From positions 434,001 through 498,000 of the forward strand of contig NC_089194.1 in assembly GCF_947507565.1 (NCBI RefSeq): 64,000 nt of DNA, written 5' to 3'. The translations under genes and the position numbers were made by a program. This DNA is from Oscarella lobularis. Lineage: Eukaryota; Porifera; Homoscleromorpha; Homosclerophorida; Oscarellidae. Positions 34,301 through 45,793 of the stretch are shown piece by piece; positions within the stretch are counted from its first letter, which is position 1; every line of letters begins with the position of its first letter. The notes under the pieces were generated by a model. The model had not been told where the DNA came from, ran no database searches, and worked only from the letters and a program-made list of their open reading frames with translations.

Positions 34301-36862
34301 ACTTGACGTTTCTTCTTCCGTTGAGCCAGCCAGTCATTGATGCAAAGTTTTTGAAAATCAACGTTATCCTTAGCAAAAGCCTTTCAAGAAAAGAGCTAGC
34401 AAGACCTTGGACTGCAAACAACTAATAGAGAATTACCAATGTCATTGCTGCTTCGTCAGGTGATCCTGAAAAAGAGAACTTGAGGCGATGACTCTCCAAA
34501 TCTTGAAAATATTCTTTGGCCTCTTTCGTCGTGCTCGTTCCCAATCCCTTGTAGTACTTGACACGCCACGATTTCGAATCAAGGGTCTTCGCTTTCCACT
34601 CGTGAAACTTGGAAAGCGAATAGAAAGTCTTCTCATTCGGCCCATTGAAAACCTTAAAATGATGATAGTCTGGAAAAGATTTTTTATTATAGTGTGGGTA
34701 CTTTGACTCTGGGCGTGATGAATTGCTCGAGAAACGGAAGTCGAAGCAGAAGAGGCCACTTAGAATGAAGGAATCTGATGAGAATTCCTTTCATGTTGGT
34801 TCCGTCTTCATCCTGATCAGTCATAATCATGAGACGACGGTAACGAAGCGCTTCCAGATCAGAAATGGAGCTGTAATCTCTGCCATGCTCAAGACCGATA
34901 ATTCCCACGATCTTCTTGATGTCGGCATCGTCCTCAATCTAGAGAACGAACGTTCAAAAAAACTATTAAATTAATTGAATTTATTCTTAACCTGCGCGTC
35001 AGTTGCCTCGAAGACGTTGGGCATTTTCCCACTAATATGATAGATTCCGAAGTGATTCCGACCGACGACGCTGAGCCCACTCAAGGCCAAAGCTTTTCCC
35101 GAGTTTCTATCGGTTAGAATCAGAGTGCTGTTTTCGTTTTCTTCAGGGGGGCTCGCGCCGACCCCAGCCGAAATCTCCTTCCGCTTGGTCTGCTTCGTCG
35201 TGGCGCCAACGGCAACGTTACGACGAAGATCAGCCTTCGAAAAGCGAAGAGCTTAATCGTAGAAATACGAAATATCATTTGATTTACCTCTGAATTGACT
35301 TCTGGCAATTGAACAATTAGATCGACGACTTTCTTCACAAAATCTTCATCGAATGTGCACGAGAAGCCGAAACTCGTTGCCGGAAGCGTCATATTTTCTT
35401 TCGTCGGACTATCAAACGTAGGATTCTCGACGAAACAATTTGCGAAGATCCAGATATGCGATTTGACTCGATCAAATTCTATGCCGCCCTTGACCTTTTG
35501 CTTCATCGCCGTTGCAACCTTATTGACCAACTTCTGGGTCAAATACTCAACGTGAGTACCTCCCTAAATTAATTAAATAAATTAAACCATTACTTTAAAG
35601 AAAAGTTAATCTTTTGACCCTGGTTGTTGCAATACTATTGACAAAGCTGACTTGTTGAAATCCACTTGCATTCGCCGCAACGCAGACTTCCCATTCTTCG
35701 CCAACTCGAGTGTGAACGAATCGCTTGATGTCCTTTCTCGATGCTTCCTCTTCTCCCGCAAATTCATCCTCTGTACTTTTCAGATAAAAATCGACGTAAT
35801 CGCAAAAAGAACAAATCTTAAAAATGAAAGATTATAGTTTATGCTTAATTAATTAATATATAATCTTACAGGTATCTTCTTTTTGTTAAAATAGACTTTG
35901 ACGCCACGCAATGAGCCAGCAACATCATGAGCACGTCTTCTCATCAAAGCGACGATGTCTCGGTTGAGTTTTTCCATATTGAATCGAGCTGAATCAGGCG
36001 CGAACGTGATGCACGTGTAATGTCTTCCGGTGAAAGACGTCAGTTGAGGCTCGTCGGAAAAACGCGCGTTATCACGCCAAGTCTAAGAGAGTAATAATCC
36101 TAAATATTAATTAGTGATAATAGTAATATATTGTACTTGTTTAAATAACATTCCCGATTCTTCACACGTCGTCTCGACGGTAAAACTCTTTGAGAAAATG
36201 CTGCACAGCTTCAATCCGGTGCCCGCATCATCAACGGCAACTCCCTTTCCGTTATTCCGCACTCGAATAGTATTTTTCTCCCTGTCAAAATAATATAATC
36301 AATATTAATCGTTTCCAGTTATTCTTCACCCGTCAATCTCTATATCGAGTCTTTTCATTGTCGGATCGCCTCGCTTGTTCAAGACAGCGTTTGTGACGAT
36401 TTCGTCGAAAATCTTATAGAGGCCCGGCACGAACGTCACAGATCTTTTCACCATAGCACCTGCTCCGCCTCTCCCATAAGTATGAACCCACATGTTTCGC
36501 GTCACTAGTACAAAAAATAAATATTTGTCTACATATGATTCGACTTTGTATTCTCTGCCTTGTTCCATTGAACCGACGTACGTGTCGGGTCGGTTAAGAA
36601 TCTTATCAATCTTCGCTTTGTTCGTTTCGAGGGATAGGGAAAGTCGGGTCGATGTTTCGCCGTTAGGAGCCTATAAAGGGACCCCGGTGAATTCGACCTC
36701 TCCAAATCTCGGAGATAATCGTGAAGACGATTTCGAGCCAAAGGAGGCGCGAGAAAGAGGCGCGTAGTCGCGTTTTTAGAGAGAGCCGTGTACACGCGAA
36801 GAACAGCGCCCGTAATTCGCGATCGGTTCAAGTTCTCTGTCTACCTCCAAAGGTTTCTCCAT
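31354..36862 (-). CDS. DNA topoisomerase II paralogue with altered active-site motifs
   Basis: A minus-strand gene of about 15 exons. Exon 1 (36845-36862) encodes MEKPLE; exon 2 starts at a TTTATAG acceptor near 36676. Order: ATPase (KIDKILNRPDTYVGSME, FVPGLYKIFDEIVTNA, NNGKGV...KLCSIFSKSFTVET), transducer (SHIWIFANCFVENPTFDSPT), TOPRIM (MIMTDQDEDGTNMKGIL), KYYKGLGT, cleavage core (LKPCQRKVIFTCFKKKD, AQNFVGSNNINLLEPIGQFG, GKDAASSRYIFTAL, EPEWYYPVLPLVLVNGSEGI), coiled coil (LFDSKGCLKKYSNVLEIL), and a basic/acidic tail (AKKPRKRTPKK) to the stop at 31354. The Tyr that attacks DNA (SSRY) and DQDEDG are kept. But the usual EGDSA reads DRNSG, about 35 residues including the GGRNGYGA loop of the ATPase are absent in frame, YHHGE reads YHDGS, LKPGQRK reads LKPCQRK, and SPRY reads SSRY. 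Splicing and frame are otherwise clean. Confidence 0.85.
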
Positions 36863-37757
36863 CGCAGTGAGTCAAATCTAAGAGCGATTCGCAGGCTTTG
36901 CCAAGTTTCGCCGACTTTCAGCTAACGCAGAAAAAGCACGTGGATTCCTAAGAGACACGCCCGGATAAAGGCGCATCGCTGACTTCTGGCACATGTACAA
37001 TTTCGTCGTCCTTTCTCGCAGTTTTATAGAACAAACGCATCAGTGTAAAAAAGGAGTCAAAATTTTAGCTAACTGACGTTCTGGCAGATATCGTAACGCA
37101 TTTACAAAGTTTTGGTGAATCGTTCAACAAGTTGTTGGAACGCTATCTAACTTGGCCATTTTAGCTGAAGTCGCTTTTAAATAAAAACGAAAGAAAAAAG
37201 TTTTAGCAGAAGCTATGATGCACCGCGTTGTTGTACTTCGCGCCTCGTTTCTCCGGTTACGGTATGGTACTTAGACCAGTTAAATCTTATTAGAAACGCC
37301 CAAATTTTTGGGTTTTTCTATTAAGACCTATATAAAATTTGAAAGCTCAGCTTGTGCTTAATCGTTTGGCGTCGGTCGCAAGCTTTTACCGACGCTATGC
37401 GGTCAAGGTATCGCGATTTGAATACGATCGCGGCGTTCTGTCTGCTCTGTAAATATCTTATAATGAACTTAAATCTACCATTTAATTTTAATGCTTCCGC
37501 AAGCTGCCTTTTTCGGTTAATTTTCTCAATTTGAAAAAAGGAAAAGTGCACGACTGAAAAAAATTTTCGTAATTTTTTAGTACGATTGCTTAGTATTTAC
37601 ACTTCATTGTTCTCTCGAACTCGATACGGACGGAATTTGTTACGCTCTTCCGGCCAGTTTCCTCGAGTGCTCTATATCATTTACCTTTCCAGTATTCTAT
37701 ATTATGGTACTACTCTTCCAAGGAGCATCTCTAAATAATATTTTCATTGGTCTGTTT
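36863..37757. other. Upstream region of the topoisomerase gene, no gene seen
   Basis: Probably contains the minus-strand promoter next to 36862. Frames at 37321-37551 are short and unrecognised. No repeat noted. Confidence 0.4.
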
Positions 37758-37962
37758 CTAGATTGAGAACGATGCTCGTCAGGATCGCCGGTACGTCTCG
37801 GGTATGTATATGATTACAGGATCTGAAAGAGCTTCGTTGCTTTCGTCTCATGATCATAACTGATCAGGATGAAGAGGGAACAAACGTGAAAGGACTCTTC
37901 TTTGGATCCCTTCTTCACAAGTTGCCTCTCCTGCTTCGACTTCTTTTTCTCTAGATATTCGT
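37758..37962 (+). pseudogene. DNA topoisomerase II TOPRIM exon relic
   Basis: On the plus strand, after TTTCTAG, the text matches the TOPRIM exon of the gene at 31354-36862: LKELRCFRLMIITDQDEEGT, then NVKGLF and LLHKLPLLLRLLFL, ending in TAG. The last acidic motif reads DQDEEG instead of DQDEDG. A single exon remains, in opposite orientation to the intact gene, so this is a third topoisomerase II locus in the window. Confidence 0.65.
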
Positions 37963-38299
37963 TACATTCCATGTACTGTACCAAAAATTGATCAATTATG
38001 CACTTCGGACTATGAATCCTATTTTAAGGAAAAATGATAGCTAGACACGCCTTAGTTCGAGTGTACGTACTCAGAACGTTTTATATGATCATACTTTCTC
38101 ACGTAAATGGATACATCGTATTGAAGAAGACTTGTCTTCCGCTGTGACGTTCTTTAGCTTGGCCAAAAATTTAAAAAAAACGCTTCGGCCATTCGTTCTT
38201 TCACCCGAATTCTCAACATTCATATAGTATCCTAAGCTCATTCATTATAGAGCTCACGGTGGTCGAAAGTTGAAGAGACTAAAAACTTCTAATACAAAA

Positions 38300-38690
38300 T
38301 AAAAAATCAACATTCATTTATTTCACCTCAACAACAAAACGAAAATTGGAACTCAAACTCATTGAGATTTTCTTTGAAAAGAAATCACAAAATCCGATTT
38401 TCAAACCTAAAAATGGTGAAGAGTTGGTAGAGAAATCGTTACGGTTCTTCAAGGATCCCCTCGCTTCGTTTCCCACCGCGAATATGAGAGAAAATGCGCT
38501 CGAATTCGTCGGGATTGTGATAGTGATATACCACCACAACGGATACATCAAGATCATAGACGCCTGTAGAAAGAAAAGGAGTAAATAAATAAACATTTTC
38601 AAATGGAGTCCCACCTTGTTTGATATCTTCCTGATTGCACAGTCTCTTGGGATCCAATAGATTTACGAGCTGCAACAGCAACGGCCAGCG
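38300..38690 (-). other. Duplicated segment paired with 43480-43960
   Basis: On the minus strand, an exon-like AARKSIGSQETVQSGRYQT with a GTGGGA donor matches the plus-strand AAEAHKSIELKETASSGRM at about 43510-43560. Weaker similarity between the two follows. It directly follows repeat X copy 3 in the same orientation. Product not recognised. Confidence 0.4.
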
Positions 38691-38705
38691 ATTACTACAA
38701 TTTAT

Positions 38706-39958
38706 TTTTAATTTTCACACTTTTGGCTTTGGTTCTGCGCAGGACTGACCTAGGACGATTTCCTTGTGGCTTTCTTAGCGAAGAAAATCTCCACTTCGTC
38801 GCAATTGATCTCCGGTTTTACTTTCGATTTGAGTGCTTCGTCACTGCTACTAGCACTGGCACAAGAAGAATACGCTCTAGAAACACAATAAGTAACAAAT
38901 AAATTATTATTGATGACGTGCGCTTACTTCTTTTCTGCTCTTTTCTCTGCCAGCACAGTTGGTTCCTAGCAACCATAAACAACAGGATATCTCCATACAG
39001 GACAGCTAGCGACACATAGGAGAAATTCTTCGTTTCTTTAGTTCGATGTTGTATAGGAACGTGCACGTTCAGTAAATGTCACCGCTGTCACCATATCAAC
39101 GCTATGTTCCTATGAAAAAGTATAAAAAAAAGGTGAAATCAAGTGTAGTCTCTACCTTCGCGCTCTCTACTTACACTAAGCTCGTATAGCATTTTACTAC
39201 ACTAAAATACGTCCGAAACGAAGCTACTCGCCGCTAAGTCGATGGTGCCGGTCGCGCGAGTGACGTCGCTGAAGAAATAGCGAAGCGTTTGGCGGATTTC
39301 ATCTTTCACTGAACTGTCGGGCTTGAATGCATCCTCTGAGGCAGGTGAAAAGCAATCGAAAAGCCGGTGAACTCGACTTCTTTCTCATTTTCAGAATTTA
39401 TCCGGGATGTTAAAAGCTCAACAGTTCGCGTCCGAATCCGCTCCCATCGCGGCAATCGTCGGTATTCTCGGCGATCGAATGCGTTCTCACCCGGTTTCTC
39501 TCGCCGTTTGAACAGCGAAAAGGGTGTAAACCCTTTTCGAAGGAGCAAATGGCGCTGCTTTCTTCCTGCCATCCCGGATATCGTTCTAACGTTTCCTCAC
39601 CCAAAGTCGATATAAGCGTTCCGTGACTGCCTAAAACTTTACTCACTGCTTTGACGACGACGTACTTTACGAGCTCAGTGCCGCTGATAGAAGGGTGTGC
39701 ATGCAGGTAGACCGGAAGTGAGCCAGACAATATTTGATTTCTCCATAGGGCGAACGTACATATTGTGGCATCAACAACTCCATATATGATTTCGAACTGC
39801 AAGACAGGTAGAGTTCAGCCTATTTACCTACGTCTTCAATAGTCTGAAGGTACAGTATTTGGAGGAGAGTTAACAAACAAGAAATTTTCTTTTTTTTATA
39901 GAAGATGCCCCCAACCAGCTTCAAAGAACTTTATTTCAATATGAAGCCCAGCGCAAAT
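38706..39958 (-). repeat. Repeat X, copy 3
   Basis: Matches copies 1 and 2 over almost its whole length. Minus-strand exons suggested by cross-copy conservation: about 39900-39958 (LHIEIKFFEAGWGHLL), about 39640-39810 (YMELLMPQYVRSPYGEIKY), about 39306-39600, and a last one at about 38760-38880. The last exon, by comparison with copy 1, reads KVKPEIDYDKVKIFFAKR before a stop. A 40-base insertion near 39850-39895 is not in copy 2. Confidence 0.65.
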
Positions 39959-40302
39959 AAGAATACCTCAGTCTGGCGATCATTGCATAGCTTCCAAGTC
40001 AGCGTCGAAGTTACGTAGCCACGCTTTTGCTCAGCTTCCACTAATGATGATGTTGAGAAAATTACGTGACTGTTTCTTTACCTGTTCCCATCTTCTTCTT
40101 GTTGAAATCGTTAAAGGTTGTGCTACAGTACACCCACGTCCGCTCGCATACCATGGCTTTTCCTGTGAAGTCGTACTTGCTGTTTGAGTTAATTAGTTAA
40201 TTTTCGTTTTATCAAATCAGTGACGACACCGGACCTTCTCTGCGCATATCCTTGAAGTCCTTCTTTCTCTGAGCTGAAAGGAGATCCAGCAATTCTCTTG
40301 CA

Positions 40303-41570
40303 ATGGGGAATGCTAGCGGTAACAGTTCTTCCCTTTGCTGCTTTACTGATCAAGCGATTACGTACGTCTGGTTTTATCTAGCCTTTCTTTCGGCTGTTGA
40401 AAAGGAGATAAGGAAACCGTGTCTTCCTATATTCAACGTCATCCGAGAAAGTGGAAGACGGCGAAGAATGCGGTGCGAAGAGTAGCGTCGAATCAGAAAG
40501 TCAAAACTTCGATCGCGTCATGGCGTATTTAGTATGGAGAAACGTGCCTTCATTTGGCACGTGACCCTGAAATGGCTAGACAATTGATTTCAGCTGGAGC
40601 AGTCATGGAAGCTCGTGCTTCGGTATTGATTCATTAGCAATCACTAAACATGACAAAATGATCAATTAATAGCGAGAAAGTACGCCCTTTCTTTCAGCTG
40701 TTGAGAATGGAAATGGAGAAGTGATGGAAGTTTTAATTGAAAATGGGTGCAATATTCATGCTAAGGGCTGGGTAAGTAAAACAGTCGTGGAGTTGTCACT
40801 AATGAGATGCTTGTAGAGTGGTGACGCTCTGATCTATGCAAGTCGGTGGGGTCGTTTAGAAATTGCTAAACGACTCATTAGATTGGGATTCAATGTCGAT
40901 GATAAATCTAATTCGGTATTCAATTTATCGTTTTAGTAGTTGCCACATCCACAAATGTCAGTGCCGTTTTTGATGAATATCATGTAGACACCATTTAAGC
41001 TATGGTGATTACTCAAAGTAAAGTTATCTAGGTAGGGGTAGTCAAAATAAGGTTCTATCTAAAGCATCATACAATATTTTAGTGTACAACCATTTTAGTG
41101 GGGCAACACTTCTCTACATTGGGCATGTCGAGCGAATGAAGTTGACGTTGCAGAATATTTGCTTTCAGTTGGGGCAGACATGTATTGATTTATTAGCAAT
41201 CAATATGTATGACGAAAGTATTTGATAGGAAGGAAGAACGCCGTTTTTTGGAAGCCATATATTGGGGACAAGAAAGAGTGATGGAATTTCTAATTTCAAA
41301 GAGATGCAATGTTTATGCAAAAGACAAGGTGAGATACTACGAAAGACATTTTAGTTAGTAATCTTTAAGTGATTTAGAGAAATAGAGGAGCCATTAAAAT
41401 TGCTGCTTCTGAAAATCGAATTACACTGATAAGAAAATTTTTGAAGAATTTTGATGAAAGAGTGGAAACCGTAAATCAGCTTTTGTGACTTATTCATGAG
41501 TTTTGCCAGGCTGATCGAGTGGAAAGATGTAGTATAGCAAAGCACTTGGAAGAAAGAAAGGAAGAGGTTT
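40303..41570 (+). pseudogene. Ankyrin-repeat relic, paralogue of the ankyrin kinase
   Basis: The first exon starts MGNASGNSSSLCC at 40303, the same MGN start as the gene at 22036-26014, and the following introns and exons match one to one: LHLARDPEMARQLISAGAVM, ENGNGEVMEVLIENGCNIHA, LIYASRWGRLEIAKRLIRLG, TSLHWACRANEVDVAEYLLS. Intron 1 is only 20 bases, one exon has lost its acceptor, and the last exons are out of frame. There are no coiled-coil or kinase exons. It is a partial, decaying duplicate that lacks the foldback element found in the other copy. Confidence 0.7.
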
Positions 41571-41685
41571 CGTATCTTGTTATCCCTCGGACAACTTGCA
41601 TAAACTAGATAGATTCTACGTATTAAGCTATGACAACGTACGCTTTAGACAGCAAAGTTCATCGCTCCATGGAGAGAACTATTTG

Positions 41686-43146
41686 TTAATCGTCCGGTGG
41701 GTTGTACGGTGATCCGATTTCCTGAAGAAAATAAAGCGATCCATTGTTGTCGATTGGATTCCATTTCTGCTTCAAGTCGCAGAGTCGCTCATAATTCGTT
41801 CCATAGTACTCATGTGCCCAGTCATGAAGATACTTATCCATGTAATTGACATAGGCCCCTTTGGCGACGCCGTACCTTCTCAGACTGTCGTGAACAGCAT
41901 TTGCAAAACTGAAAACAACGGCTTTCTCGGCGTCGTTGTCAAAGCGACCGTACGTGTAACAGTTGTACTGAGCCGAACGATGAACGTAAGCCGAATAATT
42001 GGGCGCTTTCGCGGCAATCTGACCGCCAACGTGTACGAACTCAATAATGCAAAGAGGACGCTGGGGAAAAACGACGTCATCGACCAAATAGGACGAAACG
42101 CTCGGCGGAATATCGTTCACGAACACTCCCTTCATGTAAACGGGCTCGCTTTCGTAATGCACGTAGCCGTGCCTTTGGCTGTAATCCGATACAAGTTTGG
42201 TGTAGGAGTCATACGAATGAAACAAACGTCGCTTCGACGACGAAAGAGAGAGGAGACTCGAAACGAGAACGTCGTCGTTCGTCGCCTCCGACGTCACGAC
42301 GTCGACTAATAGCTGCTTCTCGCCGCCCGCCGACTGAATCAACATATCGACGTTGACGTCGCGGGGAATATCGCGAAGGTATTTGCCGATAAAGGTGAGC
42401 GCTTTCCTCTACTCGTCTGTATTGCTGAATTCCATACTTGTCCAATAGAACGCCGACTTGGGTGGATGGAGATCGAACGTGACGTCAACTAGAACGCCAA
42501 AGTTTCCGCCCCCGCCCCCGCAAAGTCCCCAAAACAAATCGGGGTTCTGCGTTGGCGAAGCTTCGACGACTTTCTCGCCGTTTTCCGTCACCATCGTCAT
42601 CGCCACAGCATTATCCGAACCCAAGCCGTAGAGTCGCGACAAAAGGCCGTAGCCGCCGCCGAGAACGTAGCCGCCCACGCCCACGGACGGACAGCAACCG
42701 CCAACAATAATATGATTCTTTGTCTCGACTTTCGCGTAGACGTCGCTCCAGCTGCAGCCGGCCGCCACTCGGAGTCGATCACCGATCCAGTCCATTGATT
42801 TCATTGCATCGAGAGAGAGAACGAAGCCGCTAGAGTCGATCGACGAGTAGCCCGCGAAAGAATGGCCTCCGGATTTTACGGCGACACGAACTGTGTTCTT
42901 CGTGGCTGTTTGCAGGCACTGTTAGACTTGTTGGACTGTTGTAGGACGAGCGACGAAAGCCGGGTGCTCGTTGGCGAAGGCCGGGTTGTAGATGTGTGTC
43001 GCCGAATTGTATTCGGAGTCGTCTGGAGCGATGACGGGGACGCCTAGAGCGGTGAGTTCGTCTTGGCAGGAAGAAATTGAAGAGAGGGAGCGGCGAAATG
43101 AAAGGGAAGCACTCAGGCGCAAGGACTTCAAGGACCGACAGAGCAT
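41686..43146 (-). pseudogene. FAD-linked oxidase (berberine-bridge type), two in-frame stops
   Basis: An intronless frame of 487 codons, ATG at 43146 (MLCRSLKSLRL), end at 41686. Two stops interrupt it without a frame change: TAA at 42922-42924 and TAG at 42409-42411. FAD-binding PCMH motifs are present: VRVAVKSGGHSFAGYSSID with the His that normally binds FAD covalently, then VGGCCPSVGVGGYVLGGGYG with the Cys of bicovalent enzymes, then LFWGLCGGGGGNFGV. The C-terminal BBE motif is YVNYMDKYLHDWAHEYYG. The family oxidises sugars, alcohols or amines using oxygen. Lack of introns among intron-rich neighbours suggests transfer from a microbe or a retrocopy. With both stops real it is dead. Confidence 0.8.
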
Positions 43147-43309
43147 TTTCGATTTCCTTGTCCGGGTCTTAGGCCGGGACTTCTGCTTAGGCCAGCTTAG
43201 GCCTGTATTTTTCTTACCACTCCAAAGTGAGTCGTCTATGCGTTCATTGCCACCAGGTCCACTGCTCGATTTCGTGTTTCCTGATGATAGGTCTATATCG
43301 TTCGTTTGC

Positions 43310-43440
43310 CACGTGTTTTCACTGTGATACGATCGAAGCACCCAAATCGCGTTGGAGACAGATAGTGAAGCCGAAAATAGATTGCGACGAAGTGGAGGTG
43401 CTCTTCGCTAATAAGCCACAAAGGAATTAATCCTAGCTTA
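43310..43440 (+). repeat. Repeat X shard, opposite orientation
   Basis: The plus-strand text VKPKIDCDEVEVLFANKPQR then stop matches the last exon of repeat X (VKPEIDYDKVKIFFAKRATR), followed by GTCCTTTGCAAAACC matching GTCAGTCCTGCGCAAAACC. It is diverged in DNA but similar in protein, which supports this end being coding. Confidence 0.5.
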
Positions 43441-43959
43441 GTCCTTTGCAAAACCGTAACCGAAAAGGTAACAGGTAAAAATTGAAATTCAGTAATAATA
43501 ATTGTTGGCCATTGCTGCGGAAGCTCATAAATCTATTGAATTAAAGGAGACTGCAAGCAGTGGTCGTATGCATATAAACATGGACGATATCAATCAAAGT
43601 GATAGTATAATTAAATGGTATAATTAAAAATATTTATTCATTAACTCCTTTCTTCTCCGCAGACGTCTTTAATCTCTATCTATCTGTTCTGGAATTATAT
43701 AACTATCACAAGCTTGATCTATAAACTTCGTGTGACTCCCGACGAATTGCATGGTTCGCATTGGCGCTCACATTTGCAGTGAAGAACGCAGAGAGGGGAC
43801 CCTTGAAGAACCGCAGCATTTTTTTTACGAACTCTAGATCTCTACCATTTCCGAGTTTGAAAATCGACATAACGCAGGCTTTCGTCAATTTTCGTCATTT
43901 TGTAGATGTGAGAGTGACAGACATTTGTGTATTGATATTTTTTTTGCGGTCTTAGGCTC

Positions 43960-44150
43960 TTCATGTCAGCTCTGTTATCGGCTCTCTCCTTGCAATAGGG
44001 AACTATATGAATGCAAGAATTGACATGGATTGGCCCAAGTGTTTGCTCTTCATCATTCGACGAACGTGAGCTCTGTTATAGGCTTAGTCGTTGCCATAAG
44101 TAACTAGACTATATGAATGCCAAATCGTTTGCTTTGGACATTCTACCCAG
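43960..44150 (+). pseudogene. Possible formin FH2 fragment, tandemly duplicated
   Basis: After TCTTAG at about 43958, the frame reads HVSSVIGSLLAIGNYMNA, close to the conserved FH2 LLAIGNYMN segment. A diverged second copy (VSSVIGLVVAIS then stops) follows at about 44070-44150. Only this block is recognisable, so the call rests on one motif. Confidence 0.25.
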
Positions 44151-45044
44151 GCTAAAGAACGTTAAAACGAAAGCCAACTTGTCTTGTCCTCTCCAATACG
44201 TTGTATCTGTTTAGGTGAGAAAATATGATAAATTAATTTGTAAAGATGATTTCAATATTTATATTATTTATTCATTAAGGAATCCGGGACTTCAGCCGCG
44301 AGATGCCCACAGATACGTAAGTTCGTGCGAACTTCACATTCGTCCAAGAGGACCAGGAATCTTGAATTATCCTTCACCAAACAGTGACTATGACGGAGAT
44401 CAAAGCCAATATTCGTTTACAACGTCATTGTTCTTACTTTACCTTTGTGCGCACGTTTATCCCACGGATTACGTACGTGGTCTCCATCTGGTATCCCTGG
44501 TGCCAGGGCAAAGCCAATCGCTTCAGCGGTGCTGCAGGCCATGACGACGAAACGTAAACACAGGTGTCTGGATCAAAGCCAGACGGCTCGCGAGAGTGGA
44601 AGCGATCGAAGGATATTGACTTATGATTCATTAATTGACGAGGAAGCTATTGCAAGGATATGTCCAGGAGGGCGTGCAGAGGACCGTTTGTGATTGGCTG
44701 ACGGCATCTTGGGGCGATCACAATTAAGGGTATTAGTCAATCATCTACTAAGTTGAGCGAAGGAAAACCATGCGATGGCGTCCTCAGTTCTTTGCTTTAT
44801 AGGTTTTCTTTGCCACAGTGGTGTGTTTCTCTGGTCGGCAGGTCTTCGGGGACGCCTGGAAGTAAAATGTAAGTACCGTTAAGGCGTCCTTGCCTTCATA
44901 GTGAGACTCGAAGATTCCCCTACCGAAAGCGGTACCTATCCCGCAACGAAATACGGACGCCTAGTTTTGGCGATGAAACTGAAGGCTGTCCTATGTCTAT
45001 CCTTTCTTCTGGCGGTAGCGCCCGATGCCTCCCTCAGAGTCTCT
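44151..45044. other. Spacer, possible orphan first exon
   Basis: At about 44775 a plus-strand MASSVLCFIGFLCHSGVFLW ends soon after at a strong GTAAGT donor (about 44870), like a signal-peptide exon. No matching next exon is evident. Frames at 44215-44693 are unrecognised. Confidence 0.3.
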
Positions 45045-45083
45045 CCCCCCCCCCCCCCCCCCCCTCCCCCCCTCCACTATATG
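45045..45083. repeat. Poly-C tract
   Basis: A run of 20 C followed by two interrupted C runs. Likely unstable, and possibly mis-sized in the assembly. Confidence 0.9.
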
Positions 45084-45141
45084 CTCGCGCTTTGCCTTCA
45101 ACCTGGCTTCAACGAGTAGCAGTGCTTAGAAAAACAGGCAT

Positions 45142-45426
45142 ATGAAAACAGACGTATGGTTTCTTGAACACTTAGAGTTAATTGACGCAATAGAGAATCC
45201 TTTTCCCGTGAGTAAATTTTTAGACAAAATTGAAGACGCGTCATCGTGCATATTTTTTCCGAGTTTCACGTCTCGCAACGAAGCGTCACTATTCGGCGAA
45301 CGCAGTTATCTAGAGTTCATTTCTCCGAATATTCGCAAGTACAGGTATTATTCAAAATTTGAAGCTCTGATTGGAATTTACGGGTATCAAGGAATGCGAA
45401 TTGGGCGCGCTTCGGACATTGGATGA
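45142..45426 (+). CDS. Hypothetical ORF, 94 codons
   Basis: An ATG-initiated frame (MKTDVWFLEHLELIDAIENP) with no recognised domain, ending 360 bases before the receptor kinase. It could be a separate small gene or chance. Confidence 0.25.
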   Translation: MKTDVWFLEHLELIDAIENPFPVSKFLDKIEDASSCIFFPSFTSRNEASLFGERSYLEFISPNIRKYRYYSKFEALIGIYGYQGMRIGRASDIG

Positions 45427-45793
45427 ATCGACTGAATGGCGATTGCACTCTTTTCTGGAATGAATCATTTTTAGAACGTCGCAAAGAACAGGTTTGAACG
45501 ACAGTCATGCACTATATGCTTATAACCCATACATTTTACCTTAGTTTGTACCTCTTCGTTTCCGCTCTAATGATACCAAACACGTCGGCGACGTGACGGC
45601 CGCTTTCAGTGCCCCATTTCAAGGTAAAGGCTAGCCTGAGAAGTTGATTTTGTGTAATTACCACCATTTCGTATTTAATTAAGTGATATACAGTGCTACT
45701 GTCTATCCCTGTTGGGCGGCTGTGGCGTCTGTTCTTGTCTTTGGTTCACTTTTCTTCATTTTAATTTGGTTTTTTTCCTACGTTTGTCCCCAA

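Noticed and set aside
39367-39615. Plus-strand frames in repeat X (also at 900-1124 and 10875-11060)
   Set aside because: They mirror the minus-strand frames. Exon-like donors and acceptors and the protein conservation across diverged copies favour the minus strand.
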